A DNA stretch of 64,000 nucleotides from Prevotella lacticifex (GCF_019973375.1 NZ_BPTV01000001.1:1714468-1778467), one strand, 5' to 3'. Positions 36,520-46,804 are shown, counted from the first letter of the stretch. Numbers and translations: made by a program. The notes: generated by a model from the letters alone, not told the origin.

Positions 36520-37572
36520 ATGAAGGAATTACAGAATTTGGTGAGACCAAACATTTGGAAACTTGCACCTTACAGTTCGGCGAGGAACGAATATGCCGGC
36601 CACACGGCGCATGTATTTCTCGATGCTAATGAGAACCCATACAACAAGCCATATAACCGCTATCCCGATCCATTACAGATTGATGTTAAAGAGAAAATTG
36701 CCAACATAAAGGATGTCAATCCCGAGTGCATCTTCCTTGGAAACGGAAGCGACGAGGCCATCGATCTGTGCTATCGTGTCTTCTGCGAGCCGAGGATCGA
36801 TAATGTAGTCGCCATAGAACCAACATACGGAATGTATAAGGTTTGTGCCGACCTCAACGATGTTGAATACAGACCGGTACTGCTTGACGACAATTTCCAG
36901 ATGTCGGCTTCAAAGATTCTTGACGCATGCGATGATCATACAAAATTAGTATGGATTTGCTCGCCGAACAATCCTTCGGGCAACAATATCAGCAGGGAGG
37001 AGATAGTTAAGGTCATAACGAATTCCGATGGTATAGTTATCATTGACGAGGCTTATTCCGATTTCTCACGCGAGAAGAATTTCCGGTCCGAACTTAAAAA
37101 GTATCCAAACATCATCGTACTGAATACTTTCAGCAAAGCGTGGGGATGCGCTGCCATCCGACTGGGAATGGCTTTCGCCGGCAAAGAGATTATCAACTTG
37201 TTCAATAAGGTCAAATATCCTTACAACATCAATGCTCTCACGCAGAAGAAAGCCCTGGAGATAATCGACGATTATTCTGATGTTCATGAATGGCTGAGGC
37301 TGATTCTAATGGAGCGGACCCATATGATTAAAGCTTTCCGCGACCTGCCTATCTGTGAGCGGGTTTATCCCACCGATGCCAATTTCTTCCTGGCCAAGAT
37401 GGACGACGCTCAAGCGGTCTACGACTATCTCGTCGAGAAAGGCATCATCGTTCGCAACCGCACTCGTGTCAGGCTATGCAATAACTGTCTGAGAGTAACC
37501 ATCGGCACCCGTAGCGAAAATGCCGAACTCATAGGAGCCATCCGCCAGTTCTCCGAAGCCCATAAAGCATAG
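36520..37572 (+). CDS. hisC: Histidinol-phosphate aminotransferase
   Basis: A PLP-dependent class I/II aminotransferase, 350 residues. The internal-aldimine Lys is in LNTFSKAWG, and CSPNNPSGN and the C-terminal [13 protein letters not shown] are present. It closes hisGDC; hisB, often the next gene in Bacteroidota, is absent and a terminator follows. Confidence 0.95.
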   Translation: MKELQNLVRPNIWKLAPYSSARNEYAGHTAHVFLDANENPYNKPYNRYPDPLQIDVKEKIANIKDVNPECIFLGNGSDEAIDLCYRVFCEPRIDNVVAIEPTYGMYKVCADLNDVEYRPVLLDDNFQMSASKILDACDDHTKLVWICSPNNPSGNNISREEIVKVITNSDGIVIIDEAYSDFSREKNFRSELKKYPNIIVLNTFSKAWGCAAIRLGMAFAGKEIINLFNKVKYPYNINALTQKKALEIIDDYSDVHEWLRLILMERTHMIKAFRDLPICERVYPTDANFFLAKMDDAQAVYDYLVEKGIIVRNRTRVRLCNNCLRVTIGTRSENAELIGAIRQFSEAHKA

Positions 37573-37620
37573 TCCTATACATCAAAGGATTCAAAATTAT
37601 CCATTTGCAAGGGGATAGGT

Positions 37621-37655
37621 AGAGTGAGGGGCTGTTCGCCCCTCGCTCTTTTTCT
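37621..37655. terminator. Terminator after hisC
   Basis: AGAGTGAGGGGC pairs with GCCCCTCGCTCT (one G-T pair) across a 5-base loop, followed by TTTTTCT. The permease gene converges from the other side. Confidence 0.85.
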
Positions 37656-37711
37656 ATCGATACCTATGCTTTCCTATAGCATTCTATATTTAGCTCCTAA
37701 GCTTTACTTTC

Positions 37712-39013
37712 TCAACCGAACATGAAATTAATAATAAACAGTACGGATAAGACGCAAAGGGTGGGGTTAAGCTGACTGTATTTGCCGGTAAAGAGTTTAA
37801 TGAAAACATACGACAATATTCCGAGACAGATTCCGTCGGCAATACTGTAAGTGAGTACCATTGTTATCATTGTTATGAAGGCGGGGAATGACTCGCTAAG
37901 ATCCTTTAGGTCAATCTCCTTTATTGAGTCGAGCATGAGGACACCAACCATGACAAGGGCTCCACTGGTGGCAGCACTCGGAATGAGAAGGAATACAGGT
38001 GAGAGGAAAAGGGCTATAAGGAAGAACATACTGACGGTGAACGATGTCACTCCGCTCTTACCGCCTTCAGCAATACCACTCGCACTTTCGACATAGGTGG
38101 TGATGGTACTCGAACCGAAGAAAGCACCGCAAGTGGTGCCAATGGCATCGCTCATCATCGCTTCCTTGACATGAGGAATGGAGCCGTCGGGACGAACGAT
38201 ACCGGTTTTCTCGGCCAATCCCATAAGGGTGCCGATGGTGTCGAAAATGTTTACAATGAGCAGAGAAAAGATTACGAGAAACGTTTTAAGATTGATGATA
38301 CCGTCGAAGGTGAACTTGCAGAAAATCGGAGAAAGATCCTGTGGCATGGAAACTGGAATCCAATTATCAGGAAGACTTGTCACTCCGAATGGGATTCCTA
38401 CTATAGTCGTCAATATTATACTCCAGAAAAGCGATCCCTTTACATTACGTGCCATAAGGATACCACTCGTCAAGATAGCAAAGATACCAAGAAGACACGT
38501 GGGGGTGAACTGTCCCAGACCAACGAATGTGCCTTGTTTTGCAACGATGATTCCAGCATTCTTCAATCCGATAAAAGCTATGAACATTCCAATTCCGGCC
38601 GAAATGGCGTAGCGCAGGGTCTCGGGAATACTGTTAAGGATCATTTCTCTGATATTAAAAAAGGTAATAATAATGAATACAACACCCTCGACGAGCATTA
38701 TAGCCAGACTCTGCTGCCATGTGTATCCCATAGCCTGACACATAGTGTATGCAAAGAATGCGTTGAGACCCATTGAAGGAGCCTGAGCAAATGGAAGTTT
38801 TGCCATGATAGCCAGCAGAAGAGTGGCTATGGCCGAAACAATTGCTGTAGAAGTGAACAATGCCCCGCGATCCATGCCTGTCGCTGACAAGACCGCCGGA
38901 TTAACTGCCAAGACATAAGACATCGTCAGGAAGGTAGTGGCACCAGCTATCAGCTCTGTCTTAAGCTGCATTGTACTTGGATTGAAACCAAATGCTTTCT
39001 CAATAAATTTCAT
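37712..39013 (-). CDS. NCS2-family purine permease (AzgA/PbuG type)
   Basis: A membrane carrier of 433 residues with about 12-14 helices for uptake of hypoxanthine, guanine or adenine. ELIAGATTFLTMSYVLAVNP at the N-terminus and GLNAFFAYT are typical of the AzgA group. It is last in a minus-strand set with NudC and a 5'-nucleotidase, which together point to nucleotide breakdown and purine salvage. Confidence 0.92.
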   Translation of the reverse strand: MKFIEKAFGFNPSTMQLKTELIAGATTFLTMSYVLAVNPAVLSATGMDRGALFTSTAIVSAIATLLLAIMAKLPFAQAPSMGLNAFFAYTMCQAMGYTWQQSLAIMLVEGVVFIIITFFNIREMILNSIPETLRYAISAGIGMFIAFIGLKNAGIIVAKQGTFVGLGQFTPTCLLGIFAILTSGILMARNVKGSLFWSIILTTIVGIPFGVTSLPDNWIPVSMPQDLSPIFCKFTFDGIINLKTFLVIFSLLIVNIFDTIGTLMGLAEKTGIVRPDGSIPHVKEAMMSDAIGTTCGAFFGSSTITTYVESASGIAEGGKSGVTSFTVSMFFLIALFLSPVFLLIPSAATSGALVMVGVLMLDSIKEIDLKDLSESFPAFITMITMVLTYSIADGICLGILSYVFIKLFTGKYSQLNPTLCVLSVLFIINFMFG

Positions 39014-39058
39014 CGTTGAAGTATTTTTGTTAATTGTCTAATTCGTTTGTGAATAACA

Positions 39059-39862
39059 TTATTTCTCATGATTATAACCAGCCAACCAATTGTCGATAAG
39101 CTTGCGGGCTATCGATAACTTCTCGGGTATCGTCGGCAGGTTATCGTATCTGAACCAGCTCCCCTTTGAGAGCTCCGACTTTTGCAAATGTATCGAGCCA
39201 TCGACATATTCAGCATTGAATCCCACCATAAGTCCACAAGGGTAAGGCCACGGCTGAGAGCCAAAATATTTAAGATTCTTGATTGTAATTCCTGTTTCTT
39301 CCATAACTTCCCGGTGAACAGCCTCTTCAAGGGTCTCCCCAGTCTCGACAAAACCGGCCACAAGTCCATAGAAATCACCTTTGAAGTTGCGGGCGTGGAC
39401 AAGGAGTACATCATCGTCTTTATGTATGAGCACGATGATTGCAGTGGCCAACTCCGGCCATATTTCCTTCCCACAATTTGGACAGCGCTTTGAGATGTCG
39501 GTATGCATGACCATCGGAGAACCACAAACGCCACAATATTTTGTGTTTTGGTCCCAATAAAGAATCTCCTGACACTTACCGGCTTTAAGGTATAGTTCCT
39601 TCGGCAGCTTATAGAATGATTTCCTTAATGGACAGAATTCGAATTCGGCATCTGTGAATCCGGCAGTTCTAAGCTTGATCTGCTCCGGATCGTCAATTTG
39701 CACAGTCCTAACCTCGGTACCATCTTCCATTGGAGTGATATTGTGGAGGTGCTGCCATTCGCTAAGCGGGATAGGGCAGTGGTCGCTATTGGGAATGCTA
39801 TAGGTTCCATCGTCAAATTTTTGAAGAACAAGATCGGTCTTGCAAAATATAAAGAAATACAT
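39059..39862 (-). CDS. nudC: NAD(H) pyrophosphatase / RNA de-NADding enzyme
   Basis: A 267-residue Nudix hydrolase with the zinc ribbon (CGVCG and CPNCG), the Nudix box GFVETGETLEEAVHREVMEE and the NudC-specific SQPWPYP after it. It cleaves NAD(H) to NMN(H) and AMP, and in the family also removes NAD caps from RNA. It is encoded 40 bases after the 5'-nucleotidase gene. Confidence 0.95.
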   Translation of the reverse strand: MYFFIFCKTDLVLQKFDDGTYSIPNSDHCPIPLSEWQHLHNITPMEDGTEVRTVQIDDPEQIKLRTAGFTDAEFEFCPLRKSFYKLPKELYLKAGKCQEILYWDQNTKYCGVCGSPMVMHTDISKRCPNCGKEIWPELATAIIVLIHKDDDVLLVHARNFKGDFYGLVAGFVETGETLEEAVHREVMEETGITIKNLKYFGSQPWPYPCGLMVGFNAEYVDGSIHLQKSELSKGSWFRYDNLPTIPEKLSIARKLIDNWLAGYNHEK

Positions 39863-39902
39863 ATTCTTTTTTGGTGTAAGTTACTAATAGAGAGAGCAAT
39901 AA

Positions 39903-41771
39903 TTATTTCTCATTAATTCCGAACAGAAGTTGACGGTCGCGCTTAGCCGCAGCATTCGTCCATTTCTCCGGAATGAATTTCCAGTTGTGGTTTGGCTGAG
40001 GGTTACAATAGCCTTCGCTCTCTATTTCTTTCATGAGATAATGGCGCTGGTCGTACTGGCTCCGCCATATTATCCGTTTCTGTAAACTGTCTTTCGGGAT
40101 GCCAGCTCCTTTCGTGAGCAGTTCACCGCCACCATTTCCACGATAACTGTTGACTGCCACTTTATAATATTTATGTTTGTCAAATAGCTTTCCGTTCGTC
40201 ATGCGCAAGATTTTCACCTTTTGCCCATCAGGCTTGGTAACGTCGACGACATAGTCGATACCGGCAGCAGCATCGAAATTGAAGAATAGATTCTTAAATC
40301 CCATACGCTGCGAGTCATTGCGAGTGTCGGTAGCGAAAAGCAGGAGATGATCATCGGGACTTTTCATTGTGTTGCACCACTGGTCGTAGCTCATCTCGAG
40401 ATATTTTTGGATTTCCTCTCCCGTAAGTCTCATGACGTAAATGCCATTCTCATATTTATATAATTTGAACATATCGGCAACAGTTACGGCACCCGAATCA
40501 ATGGTCGCATCAAGCGAGAGCGGGGCATTGAAGGTGATATCGGCACCAGTGATCTTCATCTGCATGTTCATTATGAAGTCGTTGAACGCTGAATTACCGA
40601 AATAGCTGTCGCGTGTGGAGATAGCGTGGCTGAAAACTCCGATCTTCCTGTTGACCCAAGTTTTGACAGAATCGATGTCAGAGCTGAAATGAGACATATA
40701 ATCGGGATCAACTTCAAAGTCTATGACATCAACCAGTTTCCCGGCTTTCGACACAATTTCGTATTTTCCATTCTCATCCTTTTGCAGTTTTACGTCTGCC
40801 TGAGCCACACGTATGGCGTTGTTGGCAGGGTCAAGACAGAGGACATCATTTCCGCCGGCACCCTTCACCACACTGTTGTGCGGCTTATGGTCGTGACCGA
40901 AAAATACAATGTCGAATCCAGGAACTTTTTCGGCCACCATCTGCGCCTCGTCTTCAACGTATTTATCAGTTTTGATGCCACCTTCCCAGCCAGAATGGAA
41001 CAGTCCTACAATCATGTCGGGGTGTTCATGTTCTTTCACATAATTTGTCCAGTAAGCTGCCGACTTGACAATATCATCGAAATAGAGCCCCTGCCACAAT
41101 CTTTCCTCGAGCCAGTTGGGAATGGCAGGTGTCAGCATGCCGATGACGGCGATGCGCACCCCAGAGCGATCAATAATGGTATAAGGCTTAAAATACGGGC
41201 GATTCGTAGTTGTGTTGATGGTATTTGCACCAAGCATCGGACAATTTACTTCGCCGGCCCATTTATCATAAACAGCGTGGCCGGTCTCAATGTCGTGGTT
41301 GCCGACGGTCTCTGCATCATAACCCATATAATTGATGACAGAAGCCGCAATGTTGGGGGCCGTTGAACGGACATAGTTGGAATAGTAACAGACTGGCTGG
41401 CCTTGGAGAATGTCGCCATTGTCGAGCAATACAACATTATTGTCGGATTCCTTACGCAACTGTTTGATGTAAGTTGTGACGCGTGCCAAGCTGCCGGCTT
41501 TTGGTTTGCCACTGATGAAATCGTACGGAAAGAAACATCCGTGAACATCTGATGTCTCAATCAAGTGTAATGTAATCTGATTGCCATCAGACATCCTTTT
41601 GTCTGATTCTGCATAACTTACTCCGTCGTCAGCAACTATCTTTATACCGGATTCGACGTTTCTGACTTCGCTATCAGCATATCTTTTTATACCGGATTCG
41701 GCATTGCTAATGTATGTCGAGAAACTCAGAAATGATGTCAATATCAATATTTGGAAACTTCTATTTATCAT
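39903..41771 (-). CDS. Exported 5'-nucleotidase / 2',3'-cyclic phosphodiesterase
   Basis: A 622-residue periplasmic metallophosphoesterase. The signal peptide ends near ISNA (about 24). The metallophosphatase domain has TSDVHGCFFPYD, LDNGDILQG, GNHDIETGH and GHDHKPHN; the C-terminal 5'-nucleotidase domain has FNDFIMN and SYRGNGGGE. Between signal and catalytic domain a 15-residue unit is repeated (NAESGIKRYADSEVR, NVESGIKIVADDGVS, then a partial third), absent from most family members I know. Products could be taken up by the purine permease two genes on. Confidence 0.92.
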   Translation of the reverse strand: MINRSFQILILTSFLSFSTYISNAESGIKRYADSEVRNVESGIKIVADDGVSYAESDKRMSDGNQITLHLIETSDVHGCFFPYDFISGKPKAGSLARVTTYIKQLRKESDNNVVLLDNGDILQGQPVCYYSNYVRSTAPNIAASVINYMGYDAETVGNHDIETGHAVYDKWAGEVNCPMLGANTINTTTNRPYFKPYTIIDRSGVRIAVIGMLTPAIPNWLEERLWQGLYFDDIVKSAAYWTNYVKEHEHPDMIVGLFHSGWEGGIKTDKYVEDEAQMVAEKVPGFDIVFFGHDHKPHNSVVKGAGGNDVLCLDPANNAIRVAQADVKLQKDENGKYEIVSKAGKLVDVIDFEVDPDYMSHFSSDIDSVKTWVNRKIGVFSHAISTRDSYFGNSAFNDFIMNMQMKITGADITFNAPLSLDATIDSGAVTVADMFKLYKYENGIYVMRLTGEEIQKYLEMSYDQWCNTMKSPDDHLLLFATDTRNDSQRMGFKNLFFNFDAAAGIDYVVDVTKPDGQKVKILRMTNGKLFDKHKYYKVAVNSYRGNGGGELLTKGAGIPKDSLQKRIIWRSQYDQRHYLMKEIESEGYCNPQPNHNWKFIPEKWTNAAAKRDRQLLFGINEK

Positions 41772-41796
41772 AACAGTGATTAGAAAGTGATAAACT

Positions 41797-42945
41797 TTAT
41801 TCGTTCTTAAAGTAGAAATAAACCCAGAAAGTACCTTTGAAACGCTTTAGTTTAGTTTCGTTATCAGCTCGAAGGAACTGGTTGTAAGAGTTTAATAATT
41901 GTGGATCAAGGAAGTCTTGGCGAATCTTTCTTACTTTGTCGTTATATAAAACAAGAGCTTCTTTATAATGCAGTGGCAAAGCCATCCATTTAATCCTTGT
42001 AAGACTGTCCTGGTATTCGTTTTGTTTCTTGACCGTTACCGGCTTTGCAGATTTCTGTTTCGTGCTGTCAGGAGCCACTGCATTATTGTCAAGTCCATAG
42101 AAGAACGCGAGATTGTCATAGAATTCTCCGATGTTTTTCTTAACAAGCATCTCAGTAAGTTGCCAGTCGATATTCCTTTTATATTCCCCGATGATATTGT
42201 CCATCGGTATAATGACAGCGTAAAATCCTTTAGATGAAGGAATTATAGAGTTAGTTCTAATGGGAAACTTAAACATTTCATCACCTATCTTATGCTTTTT
42301 TGCCAAAGCATAGGCCCGTAGGATTGTAAGGTTTTGGGTGTCTGAGTTATATTCTTCGACCGCCCCGATAGCTCTGTCATACTCCTTCTCGCTGATAAGG
42401 AACTCAGTTTCCATACAGCGATGAAATTCGCGGTTATGATTTCCGATGAGACACGTCATGACCATCATAGCAAGCATCATTGTCATGTTTATTCCCGTTT
42501 CTTGCGACAACAGTCCCCCACCCCTTGTGTCAGTTTCAATTGACTGGTACTGTTTGGCAAGATAAACTGCCCCTGCCCATACTAACAGCAGCAATGGCAA
42601 CGTCCATATCCATGCTCCGAAATTTATTTCTCTATCGGCTTTCGATGGCAGGTCGGTGATTATCGTAATAATCAGAAACGATGGGAAATAAGTGAGAGCA
42701 TGAAAGATGCCCCTGAGCCCCGACAAAGCTCTGACGCCTCTTTGGAGCAGACCCGTAGCCACGATGATAAGCAGAGGACCTATCACGGGGTCGTAGTGTG
42801 TCTTGCCACCAGATGCTATATGCTGTGCAGCAGCCAGCACATTTGTCTGGTAATGGAAAAGATAAATGATGCTGAATGAAACGAAGATTACGGCACAAGC
42901 CACTCTGTATGAGCTCGTGCCGTATTTGGGTTTATTGATGTCCAT
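41797..42945 (-). CDS. Membrane protein of unknown function (DUF6057-like)
   Basis: A 382-residue protein with about five hydrophobic helices in the first 165 residues and a soluble helical C-terminal half that looks TPR-like (EKEYDRAIGAVEEYNSDTQN, ILRAYALAKK). I associate the architecture with Bacteroidota DUF6057 from memory. It is encoded eight bases after glgB on the same strand. Confidence 0.65.
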   Translation of the reverse strand: MDINKPKYGTSSYRVACAVIFVSFSIIYLFHYQTNVLAAAQHIASGGKTHYDPVIGPLLIIVATGLLQRGVRALSGLRGIFHALTYFPSFLIITIITDLPSKADREINFGAWIWTLPLLLLVWAGAVYLAKQYQSIETDTRGGGLLSQETGINMTMMLAMMVMTCLIGNHNREFHRCMETEFLISEKEYDRAIGAVEEYNSDTQNLTILRAYALAKKHKIGDEMFKFPIRTNSIIPSSKGFYAVIIPMDNIIGEYKRNIDWQLTEMLVKKNIGEFYDNLAFFYGLDNNAVAPDSTKQKSAKPVTVKKQNEYQDSLTRIKWMALPLHYKEALVLYNDKVRKIRQDFLDPQLLNSYNQFLRADNETKLKRFKGTFWVYFYFKNE

Positions 42946-42953
42946 TATCCTGA

Positions 42954-45074
42954 TTAATGGCTTTTTGTCTTATTTTGTTCGTTGTTCTGTTTTTCTTCAT
43001 CCTCATGCTTTAACCTCAGAGCCAAAGCCGTACGCGCAGGAAGATAGAGTTGCAGCCATTCCTTACCATCCTTGGCGTATAACGGGTCGAAGTTGGTGAA
43101 GTGCACCATGGAATCGTCGTTGAATCCGTTGCCGCCGAAACTCTTTGCATCGGTGTCGAGCACTACCTCGTAGCCACCCTTTGGAACGAGGAAGCCGTAA
43201 TCGGTGAATGAGTGTGTCGGCGAGAAGTTGAATACAAAGATGATTTCGCCACGCATGAAGGCGAGGACCTGATCGCCGTCGTTATGCCAGATTTCAGTGA
43301 CAGGAGTACTATTAAAGTCCTTCTCACTCTTAATGACTTCGAGCATTGCTTTATCGAAATCGCCTAAGTAGTGATAACACAGGTCATGGTTGTCGACAAG
43401 ATCCCACTGTCGTCGTGCGTATTTATAGCTCCAGCCATTGCCTTCGCGTGGGAAGTCAATCCACTCCGGATGTCCGAACTCGTTGCCCATGAAGTTGAGG
43501 TATCCACCGTTGATTGTCGATGCCGTGACGAGTCGGATCATCTTGTGCAGAGCTATACCGCGTCTAACGTTCTCATTCTCATCACCCTTACGGAAGTGCC
43601 AGTACATATCGGCGTCGATAAGCCGGAAAATGATGGTTTTATCGCCGACGAGAGCCTGGTCGTGGCTTTCACAGTAGGATATTGTCTTTTCGTCAACCCT
43701 ACGGTTCTTTACCTCCCAGAATATGCTCGACGGTTTCCAGTCCTCATCCCTCTTCTCCTTGATGGTTTTAATCCAGAAATCGGGGATATTCATGGCCATA
43801 CGGTAGTCGAATCCATAACCTCCGTCCTCGAACTTTGCTGCCAGCCCCGGCATACCGGAAACTTCCTCGGCAATGGTTATAGCATTGGGATTGACTTCGT
43901 GAATGAGCTTATTGGCAAGCGTGAGGTAGCAAATGGCATTATCGTCCTCGTGGCCGTTAAAGTAATCACCGTAGTTTGTGAAAGCCTCGCCGAGCCCATG
44001 ACTGTAGTAAAGCATTGAGGTGACACCGTCGAAACGGAATCCATCGAAATGATACTCGTTGAGCCAGAACTTGCAGTTGCTCAAGAGGAAGTGTATGACA
44101 TCATCCTTTCCGTAATCGAAGCAGAGGCTGTCCCATGCCGGATGCTCATGGCGGTCACCAGGATAGAAATATTGGTTCGGATCGCCGGCAAGATTACCGA
44201 GCCCCTCTATCTCGTTTTTTACTGCATGCGAGTGGACGATGTCCATTATCACTGCAATGCCGTTGCGATGAGCCTCATCGATGAGTGCCTTCAGTTCCTC
44301 CGGCGTACCGAATCTTGACGATGCAGCGAAGAAAGAACTGACGTGATAGCCGAAACTACCATAATAAGGGTGTTCCTGAATAGCCATAATCTGTATGGCA
44401 TTGTATCCATCCTTGACTATCCTCGGTAGGACATTGTCCTTAAACTCAGTATAGGTACCGACTTTTTCGGCATCCTGAGCCATTCCTATGTGGCATTCGT
44501 AGATGAGCAGCGGGCTCTTGTTGGCCTTGAATCTCTTGCGACGCCACTTATATGGCTTGGCCGGATTCCACACCTGCGCAGAGAAAATCTTCGTCTCGTC
44601 GTCCTGAACGACTCTTTGGCACCATGCCGGTATTCTCTCGCCCTCACCACCATTCCAGTGTACGTGCATCTTATAGAGGTCACCGTGCTTCATCTTATCC
44701 TCGTCAAGCAGCAGTTCCCAGTTGCCCGTTCCCTGGATACGTTTGCACCGGTAAGCGGCTTTCTCCTTCCAACCGTTGAAGTCGCCGACAAGATAAATGT
44801 CAGTGGCGTTTGGCGCCCACTCTCTGAAGGCCCATCCCTTCTCTGTCTTGTGCAGACCGTAGTATTCGTATCCACTTGCAAACTCAGCGAGAGTCTGCTT
44901 TCCTCCTTGTGTGAGCTGTCCTAATTTCCACAGCGCATGATCATGGCGGCCGCGGATAGCGTCCTCGTAAGGCTGAAGATAGGGATCGTTCTTGACGATG
45001 CCTATATGCTGCTGAGCTTTTGGAGCCTTCGACGCCGATTTTCTTGTTGTTGTCTTTCGCATGGTGTTCGGCAT
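42954..45074 (-). CDS. glgB: 1,4-alpha-glucan branching enzyme, eukaryote-like
   Basis: It makes alpha-1,6 branches in glycogen. The 706-residue protein has a CBM48 domain (FREWAPNATDIYLVGDFNGW), the GH13 barrel with DIVHSHAVKN, GFRFDGVTSM (nucleophile Asp), AEEVSGMPG (acid/base Glu) and ESHDQALVG, and an all-beta C-terminal domain. These blocks resemble the eukaryotic GBE1 type more than E. coli GlgB. A Lys/Thr-rich N-terminus with a second Met at 45062 leaves the start slightly uncertain. No other glycogen gene is in the window. Confidence 0.95.
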   Translation of the reverse strand: MPNTMRKTTTRKSASKAPKAQQHIGIVKNDPYLQPYEDAIRGRHDHALWKLGQLTQGGKQTLAEFASGYEYYGLHKTEKGWAFREWAPNATDIYLVGDFNGWKEKAAYRCKRIQGTGNWELLLDEDKMKHGDLYKMHVHWNGGEGERIPAWCQRVVQDDETKIFSAQVWNPAKPYKWRRKRFKANKSPLLIYECHIGMAQDAEKVGTYTEFKDNVLPRIVKDGYNAIQIMAIQEHPYYGSFGYHVSSFFAASSRFGTPEELKALIDEAHRNGIAVIMDIVHSHAVKNEIEGLGNLAGDPNQYFYPGDRHEHPAWDSLCFDYGKDDVIHFLLSNCKFWLNEYHFDGFRFDGVTSMLYYSHGLGEAFTNYGDYFNGHEDDNAICYLTLANKLIHEVNPNAITIAEEVSGMPGLAAKFEDGGYGFDYRMAMNIPDFWIKTIKEKRDEDWKPSSIFWEVKNRRVDEKTISYCESHDQALVGDKTIIFRLIDADMYWHFRKGDENENVRRGIALHKMIRLVTASTINGGYLNFMGNEFGHPEWIDFPREGNGWSYKYARRQWDLVDNHDLCYHYLGDFDKAMLEVIKSEKDFNSTPVTEIWHNDGDQVLAFMRGEIIFVFNFSPTHSFTDYGFLVPKGGYEVVLDTDAKSFGGNGFNDDSMVHFTNFDPLYAKDGKEWLQLYLPARTALALRLKHEDEEKQNNEQNKTKSH

Positions 45075-45111
45075 TGATTGATAATGGATTGTTATTTCTT
45101 AATTATTATTG

Positions 45112-45555
45112 TCAGACTCTGACCTTGAAGATAGCCTTGTGAATCTCGCCCTCGCCGATGCACGGCTGATGTCCATCCTGAGGGAAGAAGATGGCAAACT
45201 CTCCCGGACGGCACTTAATGAGCGAACCACCTTTGAGCCCCGGATATTTAGTCACATCCTTCACATCGTTGTATTCGGCCTCCGGCATATCCTCACGTGG
45301 CATATAGCCGTAGGTTTCGGGGGCCGACAGCGGTATCTGAATGTCAAGCATGCGGTTGTGAGTCTCATACGTGGCTTCATCCGGAGTCTTACCCGTGGCC
45401 GTTGTTATGTTGACGAAGAGGTCTTTGTCCTTTATGTAATGCTTGCCGGCTTCTAGGCTGTTGAGGTCGTTATTGCTCAGGAAGTCGATGACATCGGCGA
45501 AAAGAGGATTCACCGAGACGTAATTCTTCAAGTTTTCAAGTGTGTCTACTATCAT
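45112..45555 (-). CDS. YhcH/YjgK/YiaL (DUF386) family protein
   Basis: A 147-residue beta-jelly-roll protein. HNRMLDIQIPL and DGHQPCIGEGEIHKAIFKV are family blocks whose His residues bind metal. Members such as NanQ and EbgC help sugar anomers interconvert. It sits between glgB and a MORN protein; the substrate is unknown. Confidence 0.9.
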   Translation of the reverse strand: MIVDTLENLKNYVSVNPLFADVIDFLSNNDLNSLEAGKHYIKDKDLFVNITTATGKTPDEATYETHNRMLDIQIPLSAPETYGYMPREDMPEAEYNDVKDVTKYPGLKGGSLIKCRPGEFAIFFPQDGHQPCIGEGEIHKAIFKVRV

Positions 45556-45669
45556 AATTCTTATTTGTATTATTTATTATTGAGTTGATTGCTGTAATTG
45601 TCAATGCCATAAAAACGTCGATTCCATCGGGCTCCTGGTGTATACCCCAACCCTACGGTAACCAGCAGA

Positions 45670-46779
45670 CTAAGAGTCGTGCCGCACCCCGTTGTCGTAG
45701 TAGCCGCGGGCAGTAATAGCGCCATTGGCATCGCGCTCCGTGAATTTTCCGTCTCTGACATTATTTCTATATATACATTCTGTCCGTTTTCCGTCCTTAG
45801 TCTCCTCTATAGCCTCACCGTCGCGCAATCCGTTGTGATATGTTCCGCGGAACTTGCTGCCGTCGGCATAGTGGATAATAACGAGTCCCTCAATGCGCCC
45901 CTTACGGAACTGTCCTTCAAAAACATCACCGGAGTGCTTCGTCAGCTTTCCTTGTCCGTTCTGAACGTTATTTTCCCATTGTCCGGTGTACTCGTCACCA
46001 TTCTTCCACATCATCTTCCCCATTCCACTGCGTTTTCCGTCGAGGAAATGGCCGGTGTAGGTGTCGCCGTTACTATATCTGAAGATTCCCTCGCCAGTCC
46101 GTTGCCCGTTGAGATAATCACCCTCATAGCTGTCACCGTTGGCAAAGGTGTAAATACCTTTTCCGTTCTCGGCATCGTCTTTCCACTGTCCCTCGTATTT
46201 GTCGCCGGTGGGAAAGAAATATGTACCGTTGCCCGACCGCATGTTATCGATGAAGTCTCCGTTATATTTCGAGCCGTCGCCCCAGTCGAAGATGCCTTTT
46301 CCGTTCTTCTTATCATTGTCCCACTGACCATCGTAGTATGCTCCCGAGGCGAAAGTGTACTTACCGGTGCCACACCTCTTGTCCTGCTGCCAGTCACCAT
46401 TATACGTGTCACCATTAGAGTAATACATTATACCATGGCCCTGTTGATAATCCTTATACCACAGTCCGTCATAGCGGTTGCCGTTCTTGAAGTAGTAGAT
46501 GCCACGGCCATGCTGCTGGTCCTGAAACCACTGTCCGACGTATTTCTCTCCATCAGAGAAGGTGTAGGTGCCCTCACCCTGTCGCCTTCCCTTCTCAAAC
46601 TGACCCTCGTAAACATCACCATTGGCATAAATGGCCTTACCTTTGCCCCAGGGCTTACCGCGGAACATCTCGCCAGTATAGCTTCCTCCGGCCACTTTAC
46701 ATGTGCCAACGACAATCTCCTGTGCCCTAACAGCGGACACAGACAGTATTATAAAGAGGAAAATGACAATCTTTCTCAC
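45670..46779 (-). CDS. Exported MORN-repeat protein
   Basis: A 369-residue protein with a signal peptide ending VRAQ (about 20) followed by about 14 tandem 23-residue MORN repeats (pattern YxGxWxxGxxxGxGxxxxxNG), degenerating towards the C-terminus. Nothing but repeats is present, so it is likely a beta-hairpin stack used for binding in the periplasm or at the cell surface. It has its own promoter, divergent from kdsB. Confidence 0.92.
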   Translation of the reverse strand: MRKIVIFLFIILSVSAVRAQEIVVGTCKVAGGSYTGEMFRGKPWGKGKAIYANGDVYEGQFEKGRRQGEGTYTFSDGEKYVGQWFQDQQHGRGIYYFKNGNRYDGLWYKDYQQGHGIMYYSNGDTYNGDWQQDKRCGTGKYTFASGAYYDGQWDNDKKNGKGIFDWGDGSKYNGDFIDNMRSGNGTYFFPTGDKYEGQWKDDAENGKGIYTFANGDSYEGDYLNGQRTGEGIFRYSNGDTYTGHFLDGKRSGMGKMMWKNGDEYTGQWENNVQNGQGKLTKHSGDVFEGQFRKGRIEGLVIIHYADGSKFRGTYHNGLRDGEAIEETKDGKRTECIYRNNVRDGKFTERDANGAITARGYYDNGVRHDS

Positions 46780-46804
46780 GATTTAAAGGTTTTGATGTTG
46801 AGCA

